This document shows, piece by piece, positions 45,579-55,027 of a stretch of DNA of 64,000 bases (position 1 is the stretch's first letter; each line of letters starts with the position of its first letter). The notes beneath the pieces are model-generated. The model searched no databases and was not told where the DNA came from. It was given only the letters and a program-made list of their open reading frames with translations. The position numbers and the translations under genes are program-made. The stretch is from contig CACYKY010000003.1 in assembly GCA_902775135.1 (NCBI GenBank), forward strand, positions 62,001 to 126,000. The letters run 5' to 3'. This DNA comes from an uncultured Bacteroidota bacterium. GTDB lineage: Bacteria; Bacteroidota; Bacteroidia; Bacteroidales; P3.

Positions 45579-45624
45579 CACCCGCTTTGAGAGAAAAAAA
45601 AAGCTACTTTTTTTAGAGAGCAAT

Positions 45625-45707
45625 GCCCAGGTGGTGGAATTGGTAGACACGCTACTTTGAGGGGGTAGTCGCCATAGGCGGTGCAAGTTCAAGTCTTGTC
45701 CTGGGCA
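45625..45707 (+). tRNA. tRNA-Leu (anticodon GAG)
   Basis: The acceptor stem GCCCAGG pairs with CCTGGGC; the D arm is TGGTAGACACG-like and the anticodon arm CTACT-TTGAGGG-GGTAG gives anticodon GAG. A long variable arm (TCGCCATAGGCGG) marks it as a class II leucine tRNA, and the T arm is GCAAGTTCAAGTCTTGT. The CCA end is not encoded (CACGA follows). It reads CUC/CUU codons. Confidence 0.9.
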
Positions 45708-45718
45708 CGAAAGAAAAG

Positions 45719-45745
45719 AAAGACGTTCGCAAGACGTCTTTTGCT
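45719..45745 (+). terminator. Hairpin between the two tRNA genes
   Basis: AAAGACGT-TCGCAAG-ACGTCTTT is followed by TGC. It could be a terminator or a processing site in a joint tRNA transcript. Confidence 0.55.
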
Positions 45746-45763
45746 TTCAAAAAGCTACCAGAT

Positions 45764-45847
<84 letters not shown>

Positions 45848-45848
<1 letters not shown>

Positions 45849-45884
45849 AAAAAGAGAAGACCAACAAGGTCTTCTCTTTTTTTT
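45848..45884 (+). terminator. Terminator after the tRNA pair
   Basis: AAAAAAGAGAAGACC-AACAA-GGTCTTCTC is followed by TTTTTTTT. Downstream, 45948-45956 is a G9 run. Confidence 0.8.
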
Positions 45885-45947
45885 CCGCATAATATGTCAG
45901 CATGTCCGATATCATTCCCAACAGAAGCTTTTATGCAGAAACATTTA

Positions 45948-45956
45948 GGGGGGGGG
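45948..45956. repeat. G9 homopolymer
   Basis: Nine G in a row lie 160 bp upstream of a T9SS gene fragment. It is the second long poly-G in the window; the other (31363) is also next to a truncated surface-protein gene. Confidence 0.6.
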
Positions 45957-46115
45957 CTAACGTAGAGAGAACCATGCACGGCATCGTAAACCCACACACA
46001 TAAGGTTCTCCGTTTTCGTCCGAAATACATCTCGTAGGCAAGGAGGATTCCTTCACATGAGAATTCATAACACAATAAAAACAATCATAGCGCCTTCAAC
46101 CCCGCATCACTCCAC

Positions 46116-46754
46116 ATGGAGGGCGAACGCTCCAACACCGTCAACCATATCATCTTCCACAAGAATATCGACCCCCACGGTCATCTCTCGCTCTCCTCCG
46201 ACAGTCTTTGCGGTTTCCAATATCCTCTCGGACAAGGTCCTTCCGAAGCCGAAGCCACAGGCATCATTGGCAACAATATTTTCGGCACCCTCTGCATCTC
46301 CGCGCCCGACTTTTTTGAAGTCAGCACCGCAGCCGACGGCTTCTACTCTTCGTCCCTTCAGCTGGAACCCACATCGACACAACTCCGCAACATGGTCTTC
46401 TTCCGTCTCAAATGCGACCTCCCCGAGGGTGTATACAGTCAATATGCCACACTCATCGCCAACAACCTGCACGACAGCATCGCCCTTGTCGGACATGTAT
46501 GGGGCGAGAATTCCATACCCACTATCGTCGACCATCCGTTCGCCTACTGCGATGGTAACAGCCTTGTCGTCAACGGCACCGGCGAGCTGCAAATCATAGA
46601 CATCGTGGGCCGCAAGCTGTTTAGTTTCAACATCCACAACTCGACATTCGTGATGCATCATTCCGAGTTTCCCGCTTCCGGTGTCTATATTCTCCGACTC
46701 TGCGGAGACTCCGTGAGGTCGCAGAAAATCGTCATCCAAACTCCCGCCAGATAA
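46116..46754 (+). pseudogene. Fragment of a T9SS cargo gene
   Basis: The frame encodes 212 residues starting MEGERSNTVNHIIFHKNIDP, with no signal peptide; the same frame is open only ~15 codons further upstream. Residues ~25-130 look like one Ig-like repeat (FGTLCISAPDFFEVST ... PEGVYSQYATLIANN). The last ~60 residues are a type-A T9SS sorting domain (ELQIIDIVGRKLFSFNIH, ASGVYILRLCGDSV, then RSQKIVIQ). A protein exported by T9SS needs a Sec signal, so this appears to be the 3' remnant of a larger gene. No promoter box is evident before it. An alternative is that an upstream start in another frame supplies a signal through a frameshift; none is visible. Confidence 0.6.
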
Positions 46755-46989
46755 CACACACTCCAATCTTTGCACCCCCAGTAATAACCACACCTTCGCT
46801 CGCCTCCCCATGCGGAGGTATGGTTCTTTTCCAACTGTAGCACTGTAGCAGCTGTAGCACTCCACTCCGTTTTCCACTTTCCACTTTTCACTCCCTTTCA
46901 CTCCCACCAAAAATTCCCCAATCACTATTCACTATGCCTGCCCGAGAGGGGTGTTGAAAAATTTTTTTTGCCGTTTTGGAAAAAAGTCG

Positions 46990-46997
46990 TATCTTTA
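46990..46997 (+). promoter_or_regulatory. recJ promoter
   Basis: AAAAGTCGTATCTTTACCGC contains TATCTTTA, 13 nt before the ATG at 47011; the leader would be very short. Confidence 0.6.
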
Positions 46998-47010
46998 CCG
47001 CCAGAAAAAT

Positions 47011-48849
47011 ATGAAAGAAAAACGTTGGATAATTAGAGAAGACTATGATTTAGAGACTGTTGAAAAACTTGCGGCATCGTTGGGCGTTGACAAAATCATT
47101 GCCACTCTGCTTGTAGAGCGGGGTGTTACCACCTTTGAAGAGGCACGCCGTTTCTTCCGACCGGGATTGGATCAGATCCACGACCCCTTCCTGATGAAGG
47201 GCATGAAAGAGGCCATCGAGCGCATCAACGAGGCCATCCGCCAACAGGAACGTATCATGGTGTACGGCGACTACGACGTCGACGGTACGTCGGCCGTAGC
47301 GCTGGTCTACTCGTATCTTCGCGAGTTGGACCGCAATATTGATTTCTACATCCCCGACCGCGAGCGCGAGGGATACGGCATCTCCTACCAAGGCATCGAC
47401 TACGCCCGCGAGACAGGAGTGAAGCTGATCATAGCCCTCGACTGCGGTATCAAGGCTATGGAACAGGTGGACTATGCCGCGCAGTACGGCATAGACTTCA
47501 TCATTGGCGACCACCACCTGCCGGGCGAAGAGGTGCCGAAGGCTGTGGCCGTGCTGGACCCCAAACAGGAGGACTGCCCCTATCCCTACAAGGAGCTTTC
47601 AGGCTGCGGCATCGGTTTCAAGATTGCCGAAGCACACCTCGAGCAGCGCATGGGCGTGCGCCTGTGCGACCTGCCGGAGCAGCTGGACACCGCACGCCGC
47701 CAGCGTCAGGAGGAACTGAAGCTGCGTCTGCTGAAATACCTGGACCTGGTGGCAGTGAGCATTGCGAGCGACATAGTGCCCATCATGGGCGAGAACCGCG
47801 TGCTGGCGTTCTTCGGCCTGAGGGTGCTGAACACCAAGCCGCGTCCCGGCATCGAGGCCATCCTGAAATTCGGCCATGTGGACAGGAGGAAGGCGGAGGC
47901 ACCAGAGTCGGGAGAGGCGACGGAGACGGTGAAGAGCGGATACTTCGAGAAGGAGCTGACCATCACGGACCTTGTGTTCCTGGTGGGACCGCGCATCAAC
48001 GCCGCGGGACGCATCCGCTCGGCCTTCGACTCCGTGAGGCTGATGCTGACGGAAGACCCCGCCATAGCACACCGCCTGGCGGAAGACATCAACACCTACA
48101 ATCTGGAGCGCAAAGACCTGGACACCGCAGCCACCGAGGAGGCGAAAAGACGCATAGACCACGACCCGTTCTACAAGGGGCGCAAATCGCTGGTACTCTA
48201 TGACGAAGGGTGGCACCGCGGGGTAGTGGGCATCGTGGCAAGCCGCATTGTGGAAGCCTACTACAAGCCCACCATAGTCTTCACGCGGGGCAGCGACGAC
48301 CTCATCACGGGTTCGGCACGCTCGGTGAAGGAGTTCGACGTGCACGAGGCCTTGGAGAAATGCGCCGACCTGCTAGAGCACTTCGGCGGCCACAAGTGCG
48401 CCGCGGGTGTGTCGCTGCGGCAAGAGAACATGCGCGCTTTCGTCGACCGCTTCGAGCAACTGGTGCGCGAGGGCATGGGCGTTGAGGAGGCGCAGCCGGA
48501 GATAGAGATCGACACCGAGCTGGGGTTCTCGCAGATTACGCCAAAGTTCCTCCGCATCCTGAAGCAGTTTGCCCCCTTCGGCCCGGACAACAACGTGCCT
48601 GTCTTTGTCAGCCGCGAGCTGGTGGACACAGGCAACGCCCGCATCGTTGGCACAAACCACCTGAAGTTCAGCGCCATCCCCATAGCCGAGCGCTCGGCCC
48701 CCTACCCTGCCATTGGTTTCCAGCTAGGTGAGTGCCTGACGCGCATGCGCAACGAGCGCTTCGACCTCTGCTACCAACTGGAGGAGAACTACTGGCGCGG
48801 ACGCACCGAGATACAGCTGAACGTGAAGGACATCAAATTCAACTACTAA
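47011..48849 (+). CDS. recJ: Single-stranded-DNA-specific exonuclease RecJ
   Basis: The 612-residue protein degrades single-stranded DNA 5'-3' in recombination and mismatch repair. The DHH domain shows VYGDYDVDGTSAVAL (~83-97), ALDCGIKAM and IIGDHHLPGEE. The DHHA1 domain has LITGSARSVKEFD and FGGHKCAAGVSL, and the C-terminal OB-like part follows (VGTNHLKFSAIP). All expected metal-binding Asp/His residues are present. ATG 47011 is used; the frame runs 20 codons further up, but those codons are the translation of the promoter (KKSYLYRQKN). A hairpin terminator follows. An insertion of ~30 residues (RRKAEAPESGEATETVKSGY, ~291-310) separates motif blocks. Confidence 0.95.
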   Translation: MKEKRWIIREDYDLETVEKLAASLGVDKIIATLLVERGVTTFEEARRFFRPGLDQIHDPFLMKGMKEAIERINEAIRQQERIMVYGDYDVDGTSAVALVYSYLRELDRNIDFYIPDREREGYGISYQGIDYARETGVKLIIALDCGIKAMEQVDYAAQYGIDFIIGDHHLPGEEVPKAVAVLDPKQEDCPYPYKELSGCGIGFKIAEAHLEQRMGVRLCDLPEQLDTARRQRQEELKLRLLKYLDLVAVSIASDIVPIMGENRVLAFFGLRVLNTKPRPGIEAILKFGHVDRRKAEAPESGEATETVKSGYFEKELTITDLVFLVGPRINAAGRIRSAFDSVRLMLTEDPAIAHRLAEDINTYNLERKDLDTAATEEAKRRIDHDPFYKGRKSLVLYDEGWHRGVVGIVASRIVEAYYKPTIVFTRGSDDLITGSARSVKEFDVHEALEKCADLLEHFGGHKCAAGVSLRQENMRAFVDRFEQLVREGMGVEEAQPEIEIDTELGFSQITPKFLRILKQFAPFGPDNNVPVFVSRELVDTGNARIVGTNHLKFSAIPIAERSAPYPAIGFQLGECLTRMRNERFDLCYQLEENYWRGRTEIQLNVKDIKFNY

Positions 48850-48875
48850 GGTTTATCAAGGTTTACCATAGAAAG

Positions 48876-48908
48876 AAAAAGCCACTCCCAAACGGAGTGG
48901 CTTTTTTT
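48876..48908 (+). terminator. recJ terminator
   Basis: AAAAAGCCACTCC-CAAAC-GGAGTGGC is followed by TTTTTTT. The next 280 bp up to the mraZ promoter hold no gene I can support. Confidence 0.85.
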
Positions 48909-49192
48909 GTGCACGGAGTTTGTATTTGAGGAGAATCCGCTGCGGACAGCGTTTTTTTTGGTCAGGGGTGGTTGCGGGAAAAAAGTTTTCAACAATGTCA
49001 TTTATCGAGAAACAATATGCTTCCGAAAAGCGGGAGGTTGGCGTGAGAGTATTGTTTTTTCGAGGGTGGGAAGATTTTTTTTCGATGGAGTGAAACTTTT
49101 TTTGAACTTTTTCGTTTAGGGTTATGAACAACAAAAAATGGTTAAAAAAAACAAATAAAGGATTTTTTTGGCAGAAATTGGAAATTTCTTCG

Positions 49193-49200
49193 TAATTTTA
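49193..49200 (+). promoter_or_regulatory. Promoter of the mraZ division/wall cluster
   Basis: TTTCTTCGTAATTTTACAAC contains TAATTTTA, 24 nt before the mraZ ATG. The final base is A rather than the usual G, as at recJ and ftsZ. Confidence 0.6.
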
Positions 49201-49224
49201 CAACCTGAAAAATAGTAGGTAAAA

Positions 49225-49707
49225 ATGGCCTTAATACTTGGAAAAGAATACTGTAAGGTGGACTCGAACGGTCGCTTCAAGTTCCCAATTGCGCTGAAGA
49301 GGCAGTTGGAGACTGAGGACGGGCGTTTCGTGATCCGCCAGAGTGTCTATGCCGAGTGTTTGGAGCTGTGGACTTACGCCAGTTTCAGGGAGGAAGTGGA
49401 GAAATTGCAAGAGAAGCTGAATTCCTACAATCTCAAGGAGCGCAATGTGCTGCGCAAGCTGACGGAAGGCAACGTGATAGAGTTGGACACGAACGACAGG
49501 TTGCTGATACCGGCGGAGCAGAAGCACGTGATTGCGAAAGCGAAAGAGATTGTTCTTCAATCGACCGGCAAGTTCATAGAGCTCTGGGACCGTGAGGCCT
49601 ACGACAAGATGAACAGCGAAAGTGGCGACTTTGCCAAGATGGCGGAGGAGCTGCTGGGGAGCGGGCTCCCGCAGAGCGAAAAACCGGTTGACAATGGGAA
49701 ACAGTAA
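49225..49707 (+). CDS. mraZ: MraZ transcriptional regulator
   Basis: The 160-residue protein has two SpoVT/AbrB-like swapped-hairpin halves. The first is GKEYCKVDSNGRFKFPIALK and the second is GNVIELDTNDRLLIPAEQKH. MraZ binds repeats in its own promoter and tunes the division/wall operon it heads. Here it is the first gene and a promoter lies 24 nt upstream. I did not find clear repeated boxes in the region between 49100 and 49200. Its 3' end overlaps rsmH by 14 nt. Confidence 0.93.
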   Translation: MALILGKEYCKVDSNGRFKFPIALKRQLETEDGRFVIRQSVYAECLELWTYASFREEVEKLQEKLNSYNLKERNVLRKLTEGNVIELDTNDRLLIPAEQKHVIAKAKEIVLQSTGKFIELWDREAYDKMNSESGDFAKMAEELLGSGLPQSEKPVDNGKQ

Positions 49708-50662
49708 TTCGTTGACGGAAGTCGGGTGCCAGTATCATGTGCCTGTGATGCTGGCAGAGGCCATCGAGGGATTGCGCCTTCGGGAGGACGGGACGTTTGT
49801 GGACGTGACGTTCGGCGGCGGCGGCCATTCGAAGGCCATACTGGAGCGTCTGGGGTCCAAGGGGCGCCTGTTAGCTTTCGACCAGGACGAGGATGCTGTG
49901 GCACGGGTGGAGAGTGGCGAATGGAAGGCGGAGAGCGAGGCTCAATTCACGCTGATCAACGAGAATTTCCGCCACCTGAAGAGTTTTTTGCGGTTGCACG
50001 GAGTGAGACAGGTGGACGGAGTGCTGGCAGACCTGGGGGTGAGCAGCCACCAATTTGATGTGGCGGAACGCGGGTTCTCGACAAGGATGGAGGGAGAGCT
50101 GGACCTGCGGATGGACCGCCGGAGCACTACGACTGCCCGCGACCTTGTGGAGACGCTGGACGAGGAGTCGCTGGCAAGGATACTGAAGATGTACGGCGAG
50201 TTGCCCAATGCAAAGCAGATGGCGCGGGCCATAGTGAAATACCGGGCGGAGAAGGACATCGTCACAACCACCGACCTGAAGGAGGCCGTGAGCCATCACC
50301 TGCCCAGAGGTATGGAAAACAAGTACCTGGCGATGCTCTTCCAAGCGCTGCGAATAGAGGTCAACGGCGAGCTGGAGGCGCTGAAAGAGATGCTGCGACA
50401 GGCGTGCGAGGTGCTGGTGCCGGGAGGACGGCTGGTGGTGATCAGCTATCATTCGCTGGAAGACCGCCTGGTGAAGAACTTCATGAGGAGCGGCAACTTC
50501 GAGGGTGAGGTGGAGAAGGATTTCTACGGCAATGTGCTGTCGCCGATGAAGATGGTGAGCCGTGGGGCCGTGCAGGCCAGCGAGGAGGAGGTGATGAGGA
50601 ACAGCCGCGCCCGCAGCGCCCGACTGAGGGTTGGGGAAAAAGCGGTTCTAGTTAATAGTTAA
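49694..50662 (+). CDS. rsmH: 16S rRNA (cytosine-1402-N4) methyltransferase
   Basis: The 322-residue enzyme methylates C1402 of 16S rRNA using S-adenosylmethionine. YHVPVMLAEAIEGL is the usual start and DVTFGGGGHSKAILE is the SAM-binding motif I. GVLADLGVSSHQFD and GFSTRMEGELDLRMD follow, and ISYHSLEDRLVKNF is the conserved C-terminal block. The ATG at 49694 overlaps mraZ by 14 nt; an in-frame ATG at 49622 lies deep inside mraZ and is not used. Translation is likely coupled to mraZ. Confidence 0.95.
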   Translation: MGNSNSLTEVGCQYHVPVMLAEAIEGLRLREDGTFVDVTFGGGGHSKAILERLGSKGRLLAFDQDEDAVARVESGEWKAESEAQFTLINENFRHLKSFLRLHGVRQVDGVLADLGVSSHQFDVAERGFSTRMEGELDLRMDRRSTTTARDLVETLDEESLARILKMYGELPNAKQMARAIVKYRAEKDIVTTTDLKEAVSHHLPRGMENKYLAMLFQALRIEVNGELEALKEMLRQACEVLVPGGRLVVISYHSLEDRLVKNFMRSGNFEGEVEKDFYGNVLSPMKMVSRGAVQASEEEVMRNSRARSARLRVGEKAVLVNS

Positions 50663-50685
50663 TAGTTATACATTTATATATATAT

Positions 50686-51162
50686 ATGGGAAACAGGTTT
50701 AGGGAGAAAGTGACGGAAGAAGGCTTGGACGGCCAAGAGAAGGCGACGACGGCAGGAGCGACACCGGAGGTACCTGTGGAGGAGTGTGGAGCGCCAGAGG
50801 AGGTGGAGCAGGAAGAGGTCAGCCCGGAAACCCCTGGCGAAAAACGGAAAAGCGACAAGGTGGCGAAGGGGGTGTCGAAGGTGCTGGGAGGCGATATCCT
50901 GGGCGACAAACTGGTGGTGAAACAGATACCGCTGATGCTGCTGTGCCTGCTGTTCCTGCTGCTGATAGTGGCGAACCGCTACAAAGTGGAGAGCCTGAGC
51001 CGAGAGAAGATAGCCACCGAGGAGCGAATCAACGACCTGCGCGAACACAGGATACAGATGCAGAAACAATACCAAAAGAGTGTGAAGATATCGCAGATAG
51101 CCGAGGACCTGAGCGAGAGCGGAGTGGGAATTACCAGCGGACCTCCGTATGAGATTGAGTAG
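50686..51162 (+). CDS. FtsL-like division protein
   Basis: The 158-residue protein has the FtsL position and layout. A long acidic cytoplasmic tail (~1-80; VEECGAPEEVEQEEVSPE) leads to one TM segment (IPLMLLCLLFLLLIVANRY, ~85-103). A short periplasmic coiled coil follows (LSREKIATEERINDLREHR). FtsL works with FtsQ and FtsB to recruit FtsW and FtsI. The cytoplasmic tail is longer than in many bacteria. The symbol is withheld because sequence identity to FtsL is too low to prove by eye; context supports it. Confidence 0.8.
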   Translation: MGNRFREKVTEEGLDGQEKATTAGATPEVPVEECGAPEEVEQEEVSPETPGEKRKSDKVAKGVSKVLGGDILGDKLVVKQIPLMLLCLLFLLLIVANRYKVESLSREKIATEERINDLREHRIQMQKQYQKSVKISQIAEDLSESGVGITSGPPYEIE

Positions 51163-51233
51163 GGGCTTAAAAGGTGAAAGTTGGAGAGAGAGAGTTTTGA
51201 TTACCATGAAAACAGAGAACTAGAAAAAAATAG

Positions 51234-53522
51234 ATGAAGAAAGAAGATAGGAAAGACACGCGGATGACGAAGGGAATGACGGCCTTCTACCTGCTGCTCA
51301 CGTTGGTGGGCGGCATAGCCATCATTGTGAGCATGGTGAAGATACAGTGGGTAGACGGAGACGACTGGCGTGCGAGGGGAGCGAAGCGCGAGGCGGGATT
51401 CCTGACGGACCCTGCGCGCAGAGGCAATATCTACTCCAGCGACGGCAAGATACTGGCGACGACGGTAAAAGAATGCGACCTGTTTTTGGACCTTTACAAC
51501 AAATACGAGGTGGACGACCACGGGAACCAGAAGTACGACCGCAAGGGCAGGAAGATGGAAACGGGTCCGATAGTGGATTCGTGCTTCGAGAAATATGTGG
51601 ACACGGTGGGTATCATGCTGGCGGACGCCATGGGCGGCTCGGCAACCTATTTCGCCAACAAAATACGCGTGGAGCGAGCGAAAAACGGCCAGATGGGCAC
51701 CAATGGCAAGGAGATGAGAGCAAGGAGATGCTTCTCGGTGGCCAAAGGGGTGCCCTATTCGGTGTGGCTGGACATTACACGGCTGCCGGGATGGAACAGA
51801 GGAGTGGTGAAAGAGGTGGACCACGAGAGTGTCGTGCATCATGTGAGGGCGCATATCTACGGCAACATGGCCGAAAATACGGTGGGCTACCCCAACGCCA
51901 AGACCGACGGCACCTATACAGGACTGGAGGGGGCGTACGACTCGATACTGAAGGGACAGGACGGCAACTTCATAAGGAGAAGGCTGACGAAGGGTGTGTG
52001 GCTGGCCGAGGACCCCGGAGAGCGGAAGGAAGTGCCGCAACGCACGGACGACGGACAGACGGACACCATCGTGCTGCAGAAGAGGGTTGACGGACAGAGC
52101 ATCGTGTCGACCATAGACACGCGCTACCAAGACATAGCGGAGAGCTCGTTGCGGAAAGCGCTGACCCAATACGGCGGCACGAGCGGCTGTGCCATCCTGA
52201 TGGAGATGGAGACGGGCTACGTGCTGGCTTGCTCGAACTTGGTGATAGACACCACGGGCGAGTACAAAGAGATCAGACGGGGAAGCATAGCGGGCAACGT
52301 GGCAGTGAGCCACATCAACGAACCGGGCTCGACATTCAAGTCGGTCATCCTCACAGCGATGCTGGAAGACAAGCAGGTGAAGATAGACACCGCGATGAAG
52401 GTCCAGGCGGTATACAAGGACTTCGGTGGAAAATACGGCGTAATCAAGGACTCGCACCGCAAGAAAGACTCGCTCACGGTGAAGGAGGTGATGGAAGAAT
52501 CGTCGAATGTGGGCATGTGCGACCTGGGATGGATGTATTACCGGAACCGCAGGAACGACCTGGTGAATCTGGTGAAGGGGGTGTTCCCCTTTGAGAAGTT
52601 GCATCTGGATGTGGCGTCGGCCGAGAATCCGAGTAGGGTGAACGACGTGAACCAGTCAAACCGCGACTTCCTGAACTTCTGCTACGGATACTCTACGGCG
52701 GTGTCGCCGATGCAGCTGATAACGTTCTACAATGCCCTCGGTGCGGGCGGAAGGATGGTGAAGCCGCTCTTCTGCAAAGCCATCATTGAGGGAGACCGCC
52801 AGCGGGAGGTAAAGCCTGTGGTGCTGCGGGAGCAGATATGCTCGAAGGAGACGGCAGCCTTGATGAAGGAGCTGCTGGAGAGTGTGGTGGAGAACGGAAC
52901 GGGCAACAACATCAAGAACAACACCTACGGCATCGCCGGAAAGACCGGAACGGCGGTGCACAGCTACAAGGACAAGAGCCGATACAACGGCTCGTTCGCC
53001 GGATTTTTCCCGTCGGAGAACCCGCGCTATACGTGTCTGGTGGTGATAGAGAACAGTCCAGCCTACGGACGACAGGCGGCAGTAGTGTTCAAGGCCATAG
53101 CCGACTGTGTGGTGGCTGTGGACAAGGAGCTGAGCAACGGTGCGGTGAAGAGCGCATGGCCCCAGCTGAAGGCCGACAGCACCAAGGCGATGCAGCGTCC
53201 CGTGCTGGAAAAAGGCAACCAGAAAGGCATTGCCGAGGTCTACGGTCTGATAGGACAGCAGTATGTAACGACGGATGCTGGCAGCGAGTGGGTGTACTAC
53301 CGTGCGGGCGACGACACGACGGCAGCAAGCTATATGCCCTATGCTCCCGCCAACGGCAAGGTGCCCAACTGCTACGGGATGAGTGCCAAAGACGCTGTCC
53401 GACTGCTGCGCGAAATGGGCTACAGGGCCCGTATCAACGGATACGGCAAGGTGGTTTCGCAGCAACCCAAGGGGGGAGCGGCTGCCAAGAGAGGAAGTAT
53501 TGTGGTGGTGAATCTGAAATAG
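51234..53522 (+). CDS. ftsI: Septal transpeptidase, class B penicillin-binding protein
   Basis: The 762-residue protein cross-links septal peptidoglycan. A TM segment (MTAFYLLLTLVGGIAIIVSM) follows a short basic N-terminus. Transpeptidase motifs are present: SxxK in PGSTFKSV (~366), SxN in EESSNVG (~422) and KTG in GIAGKTGTA (~570). The dimerisation part contains RRGNIYSSDGKILATT. The C-terminus has a PASTA-like domain (VPNCYGMSAKDAVRLLREMG, then QQPKGGAAAKRG), a feature seen in FtsI/PBP2x of Bacteroidota. It sits in the canonical position between ftsL and murE. Confidence 0.93.
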   Translation: MKKEDRKDTRMTKGMTAFYLLLTLVGGIAIIVSMVKIQWVDGDDWRARGAKREAGFLTDPARRGNIYSSDGKILATTVKECDLFLDLYNKYEVDDHGNQKYDRKGRKMETGPIVDSCFEKYVDTVGIMLADAMGGSATYFANKIRVERAKNGQMGTNGKEMRARRCFSVAKGVPYSVWLDITRLPGWNRGVVKEVDHESVVHHVRAHIYGNMAENTVGYPNAKTDGTYTGLEGAYDSILKGQDGNFIRRRLTKGVWLAEDPGERKEVPQRTDDGQTDTIVLQKRVDGQSIVSTIDTRYQDIAESSLRKALTQYGGTSGCAILMEMETGYVLACSNLVIDTTGEYKEIRRGSIAGNVAVSHINEPGSTFKSVILTAMLEDKQVKIDTAMKVQAVYKDFGGKYGVIKDSHRKKDSLTVKEVMEESSNVGMCDLGWMYYRNRRNDLVNLVKGVFPFEKLHLDVASAENPSRVNDVNQSNRDFLNFCYGYSTAVSPMQLITFYNALGAGGRMVKPLFCKAIIEGDRQREVKPVVLREQICSKETAALMKELLESVVENGTGNNIKNNTYGIAGKTGTAVHSYKDKSRYNGSFAGFFPSENPRYTCLVVIENSPAYGRQAAVVFKAIADCVVAVDKELSNGAVKSAWPQLKADSTKAMQRPVLEKGNQKGIAEVYGLIGQQYVTTDAGSEWVYYRAGDDTTAASYMPYAPANGKVPNCYGMSAKDAVRLLREMGYRARINGYGKVVSQQPKGGAAAKRGSIVVVNLK

Positions 53523-53558
53523 GAGAAAAAAAACTGTCAAGTGATAAATAGACAAAGC

Positions 53559-55007
53559 ATGAAGCTGAAAGAGATCATAAAAGGGATTGCCTGCGAGGTG
53601 CGGGGAAACAGCGAGGTGGAGGTGAAGGACATCCAGTTCGACTCGCGCAAGGTGGGAGCCGGCACGCTCTTTGTGGCGCAGCCGGGCACAAAAGTGGACG
53701 GGCATGAGTACATTGCCCAGTCGGTAGAAGCGGGAGCCGTAGCTGTGGTGTGCCAGCATGTGCCTGCGGATGTGCCGGAAGGAGCCGTGATGGTAGTGGT
53801 GGAGAACAGCAGCAAGGCCCTTGGCGAGATGGCTGCGAACTACTACGGGCATCCTTCGCGGGAGCTGAAGCTGATAGGAATCACGGGCACCAACGGCAAG
53901 ACGACGACGGTGACGCTGCTGCACAGGATGTTCCGCCAGATGGGGCATCACGTAGGACTTGTCTCCACCATCGTGAACAAGATAGACGAGGAGGAGTTGC
54001 CCACAGGGCACACCACCCCCGACGCCCTAGAGCTGAACGGACTGCTGCGCAAGATGGCGGATGCGGGGTGCGACTACTGCTTCATGGAAGTGAGCTCGCA
54101 CGCTGTGGTACAGCATCGTATTGCCGGAGTGGAGTTTGCAGGGGGCATCTTCAGCAATATCACACACGACCACCTCGACTTCCACAAGACGATGGCTAAT
54201 TATATTGCTGCCAAGAAGGGCTTCTTTGACGGCTTGCCGGCAGGAGCATGGGCGCTGGTGAACATCGACGACAAGAACGGCCGCGTGATGGTGCAGAACA
54301 CCAAGGCCAAAATAGCCACCTATGCGTTGAACCAGATGGCCGACTTCCATTGCAAGATACTGGAAGAGAGTTTTGAGGGGATGCACTTGCAGATTGGCGG
54401 CAAGGATATATGGTGCCGGCTGGTGGGTCGCTTCAATGCGTACAATCTCACGGCCATCTATGCCGCCGCTGTGCTTTGCGGCATGAAGGAAGAGGATGTG
54501 GCGCGGGAACTCTCAACCCTCGAGCCTGCCCCGGGCAGATTCCAGTATGTCAGCGGGCGCGGCATCACGGCCATAGTGGATTATGCCCATACACCGGATG
54601 CGTTGCAAAACGTCATAGCCACCATCGATGCCATCCGCCGTCCGACACAGCAGCTGATCACCGTAGTGGGATGCGGAGGCGACCGGGACCGCACGAAGCG
54701 TCCGGAGATGGCCCAGATAGCATCGAAAGGCAGCGACAAGCTGGTGCTCACCTCCGACAACCCTCGCACGGAGAAGCCGGAGAGCATCCTTGACGACATG
54801 GAAGCGGGCCTCACACCGCAGGAGCTGAGCCACACGGTCCGCATCACCGACCGCCGTCAGGCCATACGCACAGCATGCATGATGGCCAAGGAAGGCGACA
54901 TTATCCTCATTGCGGGAAAAGGCCACGAGAAATACCAGGAGGTGAACGGTGTGCGCAGCCACTTCGACGATGTTGAAGAGGTGGGGAAAGCATTGGGAGA
55001 AGATTAA
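53559..55007 (+). CDS. murE: UDP-MurNAc-tripeptide ligase
   Basis: The 482-residue enzyme adds the third amino acid to the wall precursor. Its ATP-binding loop is GITGTNGKTTT (~109-116). The central domain shows EVSSHAVVQHRIAG and FSNITHDHLDFHKTM. The specificity motif is DNPRTEKP (~400), which marks meso-diaminopimelate as substrate, not lysine. ATG 53559 is preferred over a GTG six codons upstream. The gap to the preceding ftsI is 36 nt and to mraY 20 nt, consistent with one operon. Confidence 0.95.
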   Translation: MKLKEIIKGIACEVRGNSEVEVKDIQFDSRKVGAGTLFVAQPGTKVDGHEYIAQSVEAGAVAVVCQHVPADVPEGAVMVVVENSSKALGEMAANYYGHPSRELKLIGITGTNGKTTTVTLLHRMFRQMGHHVGLVSTIVNKIDEEELPTGHTTPDALELNGLLRKMADAGCDYCFMEVSSHAVVQHRIAGVEFAGGIFSNITHDHLDFHKTMANYIAAKKGFFDGLPAGAWALVNIDDKNGRVMVQNTKAKIATYALNQMADFHCKILEESFEGMHLQIGGKDIWCRLVGRFNAYNLTAIYAAAVLCGMKEEDVARELSTLEPAPGRFQYVSGRGITAIVDYAHTPDALQNVIATIDAIRRPTQQLITVVGCGGDRDRTKRPEMAQIASKGSDKLVLTSDNPRTEKPESILDDMEAGLTPQELSHTVRITDRRQAIRTACMMAKEGDIILIAGKGHEKYQEVNGVRSHFDDVEEVGKALGED

Positions 55008-55027
55008 GAATTAAGAGTTAAAAAGAT

